5,402 nucleotides of DNA from Singulisphaera sp. GP187 (GTDB lineage: Bacteria; Pseudomonadota; Gammaproteobacteria; Burkholderiales; Burkholderiaceae_C), in the NCBI GenBank assembly GCA_943327965.2, contig CALPYQ020000140.1:1-5402 (forward strand), given 5' to 3'. The notes under the pieces are model-generated. The model ran no database searches, was not told the DNA's origin, and worked only from the letters and a program-made list of their open reading frames with translations. A program made the translations under genes and the position numbers. Within the stretch, counting starts at the first letter, position 1; each line of letters starts with the position of its first letter. Of this stretch, positions 1-5,087 are shown piece after piece.

Positions 1-320
1 GCGTATGTGGGATCTTTACCGAAGAAGTAGTAAGGCGCGGTGTTGGCCATTTCGACGGTGCCATTGGACACGCCATCGAGCACGCCAAATGCGGGCATCA
101 ATTCGCCAGCAGCGTGGGTGGTGATGGTGAACTTGCCGCCAGACAATTCGCTAACTTTTTTAGCAAACACATCACAAACACCGAACAAGGTGTCGAGTGA
201 TTTGGGGAAGCTCGAAGCAATGCGCCAGCGCAGTGTGGCTTGAGCGTGAACCGCTGGGGCTACGCCTGCGGCCAAGACGCCGGCAATACCGGCATTTTTA
301 ATAAGGGAACGACGATCCAT
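1..320 (-). CDS. TRAP transporter solute-binding protein, DctP/TakP family (5' part; runs off the window)
   Basis: This is the N-terminal 106 residues of a periplasmic solute-binding protein of a TRAP transporter, which passes a captured organic acid to DctQ/DctM-type membrane subunits. The ATG at 320 is preceded by GGAG at an 8-nt spacing. Residues 1-26 form a leader with a twin-arginine start (MDRRSLIK), a hydrophobic stretch GIAGVLAAGVAP and a likely cleavage after VHA-26, so Tat export is probable. The mature part begins LRWRIASSFPKSLDT and continues with GELMPAFGVLDGV and TAPYYFFGKDP. These stretches closely resemble the family of TakP, the alpha-keto acid binding protein of Rhodobacter sphaeroides. 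The ligand cannot be assigned because most of the protein is missing and Burkholderiales carry many paralogues. The membrane subunits are not in the window. A terminator separates it from the regulator gene upstream, so it is probably its own transcription unit. The family call is firm; the substrate is inference. Confidence 0.9.
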   Translation of the reverse strand, partial: MDRRSLIKNAGIAGVLAAGVAPAVHAQATLRWRIASSFPKSLDTLFGVCDVFAKKVSELSGGKFTITTHAAGELMPAFGVLDGVSNGTVEMANTAPYYFFGKDPTY

Positions 321-328
321 GGGGTTCA

Positions 329-332
329 CTCC
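329..332 (-). promoter_or_regulatory. Ribosome binding site of the TRAP binding-protein gene
   Basis: GGAG on the minus strand lies 8 nt before the ATG at 320. It supports that start and agrees with the Tat leader beginning there. Confidence 0.7.
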
Positions 333-376
333 GGAAGTCTAGGTTGATGAATTCAGCACGCTAACGCGACACCGAA

Positions 377-390
377 GACTGCTTACAGTC
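377..390 (-). repeat. Small inverted repeat in the TRAP gene leader
   Basis: GACTG and CAGTC flank a 4-base loop, giving a perfect 5-bp stem. It would fall in the 5' untranslated leader if the candidate promoter at 399-404 is used. It is short enough to be chance, and no function is assigned. Confidence 0.25.
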
Positions 391-398
391 ATGGCGCT

Positions 399-404
399 AT
401 TGTA
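399..404 (-). promoter_or_regulatory. Candidate -10 box (TACAAT) for the TRAP binding-protein gene
   Basis: TACAAT on the minus strand matches the sigma-70 -10 consensus at five of six bases. Transcription would start near 392, leaving a leader of roughly 70 nt before the ATG at 320. No good -35 hexamer is seen: at 16-18 bp spacing the bases (for example TGTCAA) match poorly and lie inside the upstream terminator hairpin. It is either a weak or activator-dependent promoter, or chance. Confidence 0.4.
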
Positions 405-436
405 GGAAATTTAAAACCCGCATTGACACGGGTTTT
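405..436 (-). terminator. Intrinsic terminator after the ModE-like regulator gene
   Basis: Read on the minus strand, a perfect 8-bp stem AAAACCCG/CGGGTTTT closes an 8-base loop and runs into TTTTAAATTT. It begins 12 bases after the regulator's TGA (449-451), the expected place for a Rho-independent terminator. It would insulate the TRAP gene from the regulator transcript. On the plus strand the hairpin is followed only by CCCTGCG, and no plus-strand gene ends here, so minus is the working direction. Confidence 0.75.
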
Positions 437-448
437 CCCTGCGCTTCG

Positions 449-1600
449 TCAAGGTTTGGGGATGTTTGCTTGGGGCAGTTTTCGGGGTTTGAGGTTCCAC
501 CAAGGCAACTCTTGCCTGAGTGAGTGGACATTGCCCGATTGATTGGCCTGATAACCTGGCATTTCTTGCAAATTGATCTGCCAATCTGACGAGCTTAAGT
601 GCTCTCTCAGCACCAAGACGGGTGGAGAATCCAAGGCGCTTTTGAGGCAAGCCAACCAATAGTTCTCGGTGGCCAAAGGAACAAAGTCGAGTCCAGCAGC
701 CAATGCGGCACTTTCGATGGCCAGGCCTGCGTCGGCCTGGCCCGATGCAATGCTGGTGGCCACTGCACTGTGAGACAGTTCTTGCCGCTCGTAGCCCAGA
801 AGTTGGGCTGGCTTGATGCCATGATTGATCAGCAGCTCGTCCAACAAAAGCCTCGTCCCAGTTCCCAGCCCACGGTTGACATAGCGAAAGCGGCCATTGA
901 CCACATCTTGCAGCGATTGGACATTCAAAGGGTTGCCGGCTTTGACCAACAAGCCTTGGGTACGTTTGGCAAAGCCAATGAGTTTGTGCAGTCCAGGTTT
1001 GAGCAAAGGTTTGTAAGTTTCTGCCGACAGACTGGTTTCATGGGGCTGTGAAAGCGTGTGAAAACCGGCAATTTCGCAACGACCTTCATTCAAAGCGCGA
1101 ATGGCATCCACACTGCCACAAAAGCGAATATCAAGGTGCAGGGCATGATTGGCGGCTGATTCTCTTAAGCGAATCAAAGCATCGTCGTGGCTTGCATACA
1201 GGGTGAGCAAGTGGGCTTGAGGGTCGAAGGCAACGGCAAAGGTCCGTTCAATTTCGGCCATCAGGGATTCAATGGGTGCGGCCAATCGGGCTTGCGCTTG
1301 GCGTTCGGCCCACAGCAACTTGCTGGCAAATTCCGACAATTCTGCCGGCATGCCTTTTTCCCAAACGATCAGGTTTTGGTGAAGGCGCAGCTCCCACTTT
1401 TTCAATTCACCCCAAACGTGTCGGTAGGACAGGTTCAAGGATCGGGCCGCTGCTGCAATAGAGCCATGTTCTCGGACGGCTTGCAAAAGGTCCATGAGGG
1501 GATTGCGCAGCAAAGCTTGAGGCCTTTGTCGCAAGGCCTCGGCATGGGGTGGGGCAGAGTTTTCAGGTCCCCAGTTGTACGAGAGTTCAATTTTTGGCAC
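449..1600 (-). CDS. ModE-like HTH regulator fused to a PBP-like oxyanion-binding domain (predicted Mo/W-responsive one-component regulator)
   Basis: This is a 383-residue cytoplasmic regulator with no signal peptide or membrane segment. Residues about 31-105 are a winged helix-turn-helix of the ModE/LysR type: MDLLQAVREHGSIAAAARSL, then LSYRHVWGELKKWE, in which the SYRHVWG segment is typical of ModE recognition helices. Residues about 130-345 resemble the PBP-like domain related to molybdate-binding proteins, with the family's NRGLGTGTR turn near the middle. The tail has LQEMPGYQANQSG and LRQELPWW, usual for this family. There is no TOBE/Mop domain, unlike E. coli ModE, so the PBP-like domain is the likely sensor. 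The start is GTG at 1600: an in-frame TAG lies two codons upstream, and the next ATG (codon 36) would cut into the HTH. The Shine-Dalgarno is weak (TGAGG, 12 nt away). Facing tupBCA divergently, it probably controls that operon. Tungstate or molybdate as signal, and repression versus activation, are inference. Confidence 0.88.
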   Translation of the reverse strand: MPKIELSYNWGPENSAPPHAEALRQRPQALLRNPLMDLLQAVREHGSIAAAARSLNLSYRHVWGELKKWELRLHQNLIVWEKGMPAELSEFASKLLWAERQAQARLAAPIESLMAEIERTFAVAFDPQAHLLTLYASHDDALIRLRESAANHALHLDIRFCGSVDAIRALNEGRCEIAGFHTLSQPHETSLSAETYKPLLKPGLHKLIGFAKRTQGLLVKAGNPLNVQSLQDVVNGRFRYVNRGLGTGTRLLLDELLINHGIKPAQLLGYERQELSHSAVATSIASGQADAGLAIESAALAAGLDFVPLATENYWLACLKSALDSPPVLVLREHLSSSDWQINLQEMPGYQANQSGNVHSLRQELPWWNLKPRKLPQANIPKP

Positions 1601-1732
1601 GGCCTAAGTGTGCCTCATTTAGGACTGAGTTTCAGCCAATAGGCGCTTGCTTATGCATCGCATTTCATAGCGGAACACCCGCGTAGTTCAGGTTAATTAA
1701 AAAAGCTAGGATCGGTGCCTGTTTTAATCTTT
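1601..1732. promoter_or_regulatory. Divergent intergenic control region between the regulator and tupBCA
   Basis: These 132 bp must hold the promoters for both the minus-strand regulator and the plus-strand operon. No convincing sigma-70 pair is visible in either direction; the best single -10-like boxes are TAGGAT at 1707-1712 on plus and TATGAA or CATAAG on minus inside the inverted repeat, none with a good -35. An 8-bp palindrome TTAATTAA lies at 1693-1700. CCTAA/TTAGG at 1603-1623 and CTGA/TCAG at 1625-1635 are small inverted repeats of unknown meaning. The role as control region follows from gene orientation rather than from recognised promoters. Confidence 0.6.
1644..1672. promoter_or_regulatory. 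Candidate operator for the ModE-like regulator (imperfect inverted repeat)
   Basis: Two 12-base arms, CGCTTGCTTATG and the complement of CATTTCATAGCG, flank a 5-base spacer. The arms agree at 7 of 12 positions: the outer CGCT and the inner ATG match, while the middle five do not. The right half read on the minus strand starts CGCTATGAA, close to the CGCTATATA half-site known for ModE boxes. The position in the middle of the divergent region suits an operator. The imperfect match keeps this a candidate. Confidence 0.4.
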
Positions 1733-2470
1733 ATGAATACTTTTTCAGACAGCGCATTCACCGCGCTTCAACTCATCACCTCGCTCGATCCCGGCCTTTG
1801 GACCATCGCCGGCAGGTCGCTGGGCGTCAGTGCGACGGCTTGCTTCATTGGTTGCACCATTGGCATTGCTTTGGGGGCGTACTTGGGGGTGTCGCGTTTT
1901 TCAGGCAGATCAATGGTCCTCACCACTCTCAATACTTTTTTGGCCTTGCCGTCAGTGGTTGTGGGTTTGGTCATTTATTTGCTCTTGTCTCGCACCGGGC
2001 CGTTGGGTTTCCTGGGATGGTTGTTCAGTTTCAAGGCCATGGTGTTGGCCCAAGTGGTGCTGGTGGTGCCAGTGGCTGCAGCCCTCACCCGACAAGTGGT
2101 GGAGGATGTCGACACAGCGCACGGAGAGCAATGGCGATCCTTGGGTGCGGGCAATTTTGTGCGATGTGTGTTGCTGGCTTGGAACGAGCGCTTTGCCCTC
2201 CTCACGGTGGTGGTGGCCTGTTTTGGTCGCGCCATTTCGGAAGTCGGTGCCGTCATGATTGTGGGCGGCAACATCGAAGGCTTCACGCGCGTGATGACCA
2301 CAGCCATTGCGCTGGAAACCAGCAAAGGTGATCTGCCTTTGGCTTTGGCGCTTGGCCTAGTGTTGTTGGCCATTGTGGGTTGTTTGAATGTCTTGCTAGC
2401 GCTGTTCAGGCATTGGCAAGACCGTCATCAGCAATCTAAGCCGAGCAGTTTGAGAGGGTGGGTCACATGA
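1733..2470 (+). CDS. tupB: Tungstate/molybdate-type ABC transporter permease TupB
   Basis: This is the inner-membrane permease (245 residues) of an ABC importer for the oxyanion delivered by TupA. Hydrophobic segments lie at about residues 22-54, 61-86, 102-119, 153-178 and 203-225, fitting the five-helix TupB pattern. The stretches LNTFLALPSVVVGLVIYLLL and LSRTGPLG are typical of TupB. Residues about 129-150 (GEQWRSLGAG onward) form the EAA loop that docks on the ATPase, and SEVGAVMIVGGN follows as in TupB/ModB-like permeases. The ATG at 1733 is chosen. An in-frame GTG at 1715 would add six residues and has AGGA only 3 nt before it; neither start has a well-spaced Shine-Dalgarno. It is the first gene of the operon, and its TGA overlaps the tupC ATG. 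Tungstate rather than molybdate is inferred from family resemblance and from TupA. Confidence 0.9.
   Translation: MNTFSDSAFTALQLITSLDPGLWTIAGRSLGVSATACFIGCTIGIALGAYLGVSRFSGRSMVLTTLNTFLALPSVVVGLVIYLLLSRTGPLGFLGWLFSFKAMVLAQVVLVVPVAAALTRQVVEDVDTAHGEQWRSLGAGNFVRCVLLAWNERFALLTVVVACFGRAISEVGAVMIVGGNIEGFTRVMTTAIALETSKGDLPLALALGLVLLAIVGCLNVLLALFRHWQDRHQQSKPSSLRGWVT
2453..2458 (+). promoter_or_regulatory. Ribosome binding site of tupC
   Basis: AGAGGG lies 8 nt before the ATG at 2467, inside the end of tupB. It favours that ATG over the in-frame GTG at 2458, which would lie within the site itself. Confidence 0.6.
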
Positions 2471-3189
2471 AGGCCCTGATTTCACTCAAGCAAGTGAGCC
2501 TGAAACTGGGACACGTCCAAGCGCTCAGTGATGTGAGCTTGGACATTCATGCTGGTGAGCAAGTGGCCCTAATTGGCGCCAATGGTTCAGGAAAAAGTAC
2601 ATTGCTTCGAGTATTGAATGGGCTGCACCCAGTCGCTCAAGGTGAGTTGCAATTGGCGACTTGTCGTCAGGCCATGTTGTTTCAAAGACCCCACATGTTA
2701 AGAACCAGCAGTTGGAACAACGTGGCGCTGGGATTGTGGCTAGACCGCAGTTTGGGCTTGCGTTGGCAACAAGCCAAAGCACGTGCCCTTGAGGCTTTGT
2801 CGGTGGTCGGTTTGTCGGGTGTGAAGTTGCAAAATGCGGCCACCTTGTCGGGGGGGCAGCAACAGCGTTTGGCTTTGGCCAGGGCTTGGGCCAAAGAACC
2901 CGAGTTGCTTTTTTTGGATGAGCCAACGGCCAGTTTGGACCCACCCGCCAAGCGCGAAATTGAAGCGCTGGTGCAAGAAATGATTGCCCCCAACGACAAA
3001 CCCACACCCATGACTTTGATTTTTGCAAGCCACAACCTGGGGCAAGTTAAGCGTTGGGCCAGTCGGGTAATTTACATCGAGCAAGGCCGCATCTTGGCGG
3101 ACTTGCCCACCGCAGATTTTTTTAATTCGGCGTGTTTGAAACAACACAGCCATCAGGCTTTTTTATTTCTTCAAGGAGAAACTTCATGA
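2467..3189 (+). CDS. tupC: Tungstate/molybdate-type ABC transporter ATPase TupC
   Basis: This is the cytoplasmic ATPase (240 residues) that powers import through TupB. All nucleotide-binding motifs are present and intact: Walker A GANGSGKST (37-45), Q-loop glutamine 73 in LFQRP, signature LSGGQQQR (127-134), Walker B LLFLDEP (147-153) with catalytic Glu152, D-loop SLD (156-158) and H-loop His189 in FASHN. There is no C-terminal TOBE/Mop regulatory domain of the ModC kind. The short single-domain form fits TupC rather than ModC. The ATG at 2467 overlaps the tupB TGA in an ATGA junction, which implies translational coupling, and a Shine-Dalgarno lies 8 nt upstream. Its own TGA overlaps the tupA ATG in the same way. 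Confidence 0.92.
   Translation: MKALISLKQVSLKLGHVQALSDVSLDIHAGEQVALIGANGSGKSTLLRVLNGLHPVAQGELQLATCRQAMLFQRPHMLRTSSWNNVALGLWLDRSLGLRWQQAKARALEALSVVGLSGVKLQNAATLSGGQQQRLALARAWAKEPELLFLDEPTASLDPPAKREIEALVQEMIAPNDKPTPMTLIFASHNLGQVKRWASRVIYIEQGRILADLPTADFFNSACLKQHSHQAFLFLQGETS
3173..3178 (+). promoter_or_regulatory. Strong ribosome binding site of tupA
   Basis: AAGGAG sits 7 nt before the ATG at 3186 and is the best Shine-Dalgarno in the operon. It decides the tupA start against the in-frame ATG at 3132, which would add 18 residues read inside tupC and spoil the signal peptide. Confidence 0.85.
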
Positions 3190-4019
3190 CCCGCAGCGAA
3201 AAATCGACATCCCTAACAACATGGTTACGGGCCTTGGTGTTGAGCTTTACTTTCGCCACACTCAGTCTGCAAAGCACGGCCCAATCCATTGTGATGTCCT
3301 CAACAACTTCCACCGAACAATCGGGTTTGTTTGGTCATTTGCTACCAGCGTTTAAAAATGCTTCCGGCATCGACATCAAAGTGGTGGCGTTGGGCACAGG
3401 GCAAGCTTTGGACATGGCCCGAAGAGGCGATGCCGATGTGGTGTTTGTGCACGATCAAGTGGCCGAAGAAAAGTTTGTAGCTGACGGATTTGGTGTGAAG
3501 CGTTTTCCAGTCATGTACAACGATTTTGTAGTGGTGGGACCGCAAGCCGACCCAGCCAACGCAAAAGGCAATGACATCGTTGCAGCCTTGAAAAAAATTG
3601 CAGCCAGCAATGCCGCTTTTGTGTCTAGGGGCGACAAGAGCGGAACGCATGCCGCTGAATTGCGTTTCTGGAACCAAGCGGGACAGGCTGCCCAAAAAGG
3701 CACAGGCTACAAAGAATGTGGTTGCGGCATGGGCCCGGCATTGAATATTGGTGCGTCTACTGGTGCTTATGTGCTAACCGACCGGGGCACATGGTTGAAT
3801 TTTAAAAATCGTGCAGATTTGAAAATCTTGGTGGAGGGCGATGCCAAATTGTTCAATCAATATGGCGTCATGGTGGTGAATCCTGCCAAGCATGCCCACG
3901 TGAAGCAAGCTGATGCGCAGAAGTTTGTCGACTGGGTCATATCAGCCAATGGCCAAGCAGCCATTGCCGCTTACAAAATTGGCGGCGAGTCTGTGTTTTT
4001 CCCCAACGCCAACAAGTAA
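3186..4019 (+). CDS. tupA: Tungstate/molybdate-type ABC transporter substrate-binding protein TupA
   Basis: This is the periplasmic protein (277 residues) that captures the oxyanion and delivers it to TupBC. Residues 1-32 are a Sec signal peptide with a basic start, a hydrophobic core LRALVLSFTFATLSL and probable cleavage after STA-32; there is no lipobox cysteine. The mature protein opens with SSTTST (38-43), a variant of the TTTS anion-binding motif of TupA proteins. Other family marks are LGTGQAL (69-75), ARRGDADVVFVHD (78-90), MYNDFVVVGP (110-119) and SRGDKSGTH (147-155), whose Arg148 is a candidate for the conserved arginine linked to oxyanion selectivity. LTDRGTW (197-203) and LFNQYGVMVVNP (222-233) follow. 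The ECGCGMG segment (177-183) brings two cysteines close together. It is the last gene of the operon, coupled to tupC by ATGA. The TupA-like family is secure; tungstate over molybdate is not proven. Confidence 0.9.
   Translation: MTRSEKSTSLTTWLRALVLSFTFATLSLQSTAQSIVMSSTTSTEQSGLFGHLLPAFKNASGIDIKVVALGTGQALDMARRGDADVVFVHDQVAEEKFVADGFGVKRFPVMYNDFVVVGPQADPANAKGNDIVAALKKIAASNAAFVSRGDKSGTHAAELRFWNQAGQAAQKGTGYKECGCGMGPALNIGASTGAYVLTDRGTWLNFKNRADLKILVEGDAKLFNQYGVMVVNPAKHAHVKQADAQKFVDWVISANGQAAIAAYKIGGESVFFPNANK
3975..4012 (-). terminator. Weak candidate terminator for xdhC, inside the 3' end of tupA
   Basis: On the minus strand TTGGCG (4012-4007) pairs with CGCCAA (3984-3979), followed at once by TTTT. 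It begins 8 bases beyond the xdhC stop. The loop of about 22 bases is long and the T-run short, so it may be chance or only partly active. Confidence 0.25.
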
Positions 4020-4020
4020 T

Positions 4021-5061
4021 TTATCGACCTGTAAAGCACACGGGCACAGAAGGATCGATGGGGGGTCCTTCGTGCGTATTTTTGGCGTGCGCCACGTCCA
4101 TGTCGCGTGGCAAGGGCACGCCATTTTTAACAGCCAGAACCTCGGCCATGATGCTGACCGCAATTTCTGCCGGCGTTTTGCTGCCAATGTAAATGCCAAT
4201 GGGGCCGCGCAGTCGGGCCAATGACGCTTCGGTTTGATCGAAGTGTTCAATCATGCGTTGCTGACGCAGCAGATTGTTTCTGCGTGAGCCAATGGCGCCA
4301 ATGTAGAAAGCATCGGTTTCTAAAGCGGCCAACAAAGCCAAATCGTCTAGCTTCGGGTCGTGTGTGAGGGCGATGACGCAACTTCGCCTGTCTGGGTGAA
4401 AACTCAGAACCAGGTCATCGGGCATGTCGTGTTTGACCGTAACGCCTGCGACCGACCAGGCCCCGCGATATTCTTCGCGAGGATCGCACACGGTGACGGC
4501 AAAGCCGTTGAACAGCGCCATGGTGGCCAAGTATTCGGTCATTTGGCCAGCACCAATTAACAGCATTCGATATTCAGGACCGAAGGTGTTGGTGAGTTGT
4601 TGTTCGTCGATTTGCAAATCGCTGGGGGCATCGCTGGCAATCAGGGTGACAGCGCCAGTGTGGAGGTTGGTGCACCGCTGAGTCAGTTGGCCTTTTTCAA
4701 GCATGGCAATCAAGTCAGCCAAGCTTGCCGCATCGGGATTGAACTCGAGCAGCAATTCCAAGGTGCCGCCACAGGGCAGACCAAAACGATGGGCCTCGTC
4801 TGCACTGATGCCATATTTCAAACGCACGGGTGCGCTGTCTGTGATGGCGTTGGCTTTGCTGTACTGGGCGATCAGGTCGTCTTCAATGCAACCACCCGAG
4901 ACCGAGCCCACCACTGCGCCTGTTTCGCACAGGGCCATGATAGAGCCGACGGGTCGTGGTGATGACCCCCAAGTTCTGACAACGGTGGTGAGCAACGCGC
5001 GTTGCCCCGCTTCACGCCAAGCTTTCAGCGTTCGCAAAACCACAATGTCTAAATTTTCCAT
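4021..5061 (-). CDS. xdhC: XdhC/CoxF family molybdenum-cofactor maturation protein
   Basis: This is a 346-residue cytoplasmic protein. Studied XdhC proteins bind molybdenum cofactor, support its sulfuration and hand it to enzymes of the xanthine dehydrogenase family. The N-terminal XdhC/CoxI domain has the family marks TWGSSPRPVGS (30-40), GSVSGGCIEDD (52-62) with Cys58, and FGLPCGG (93-99) with Cys97. The C-terminal Rossmann domain starts at LLIGAGQMTEYL (167-178) and includes CDPREEY, ALTHDPKLDD, GAIGSRRN and PIGIYIGSKTPAEIAVSI. The ATG at 5061 is chosen. An ATG at 5145 would add 28 unrelated residues and overlap coxG, whose stop lies 26 bases upstream. No clear Shine-Dalgarno precedes 5061, so coupling to coxG is likely. 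Its stop is one base from that of convergent tupA. The enzyme it serves is not visible; CO dehydrogenase-like or xanthine dehydrogenase-like are both possible. Confidence 0.93.
   Translation of the reverse strand: MENLDIVVLRTLKAWREAGQRALLTTVVRTWGSSPRPVGSIMALCETGAVVGSVSGGCIEDDLIAQYSKANAITDSAPVRLKYGISADEAHRFGLPCGGTLELLLEFNPDAASLADLIAMLEKGQLTQRCTNLHTGAVTLIASDAPSDLQIDEQQLTNTFGPEYRMLLIGAGQMTEYLATMALFNGFAVTVCDPREEYRGAWSVAGVTVKHDMPDDLVLSFHPDRRSCVIALTHDPKLDDLALLAALETDAFYIGAIGSRRNNLLRQQRMIEHFDQTEASLARLRGPIGIYIGSKTPAEIAVSIMAEVLAVKNGVPLPRDMDVAHAKNTHEGPPIDPSVPVCFTGR
4044..4083 (+). terminator. Intrinsic terminator of tupBCA, lying inside the opposing xdhC coding region
   Basis: On the plus strand GCAC-A-GAAGGATC (4044-4056) pairs with GGTCCTTC-GTGC (4064-4075), a 12-bp stem with one bulged A and one T-G wobble, around a 7-base loop. 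GTATTTTT follows, ending at 4083. It starts 24 bases after the tupA stop and is the only visible stop signal for the operon. All of it is also codons of xdhC on the other strand. No T-run follows it in the minus direction, so it should not stop xdhC transcription. Confidence 0.6.
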
Positions 5062-5087
5062 GATGCGTGCGAGGGTGTGACGAAAAT

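Noticed and set aside
423..428. Consensus TTGACA (-35) on the plus strand
   Set aside because: No -10 box lies 16-18 bp downstream and no plus-strand gene follows; it is part of the terminator loop and arm.
599..1051. Plus-strand open frame of 150 codons
   Set aside because: It lies wholly opposite the regulator gene, whose protein shows clear HTH and PBP-like motifs; the plus-strand translation has no recognisable domain.
1187..1642. Plus-strand open frame of 151 codons running into the intergenic region
   Set aside because: It is antisense to the regulator's HTH-coding part and has low-complexity, unrecognisable sequence without a good ribosome site.
1693..1700. TTAATTAA palindrome as an operator
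   Set aside because: A short A/T palindrome is expected by chance in a promoter region; there are no flanking arms to extend it.
1798..2331. Plus-strand frame of 177 codons inside tupB
   Set aside because: It is another reading frame of tupB; the His/Cys/Gly-rich translation is typical of a frame-shifted membrane gene.
2525..3153. Minus-strand open frames opposite tupC
   Set aside because: They are antisense to a fully intact ABC ATPase with all motifs in place.
3132..3185. 18-residue extension of TupA from an ATG at 3132
   Set aside because: It is inside tupC and places residues before a normal signal peptide; AAGGAG at 3173-3178 fits the ATG at 3186.
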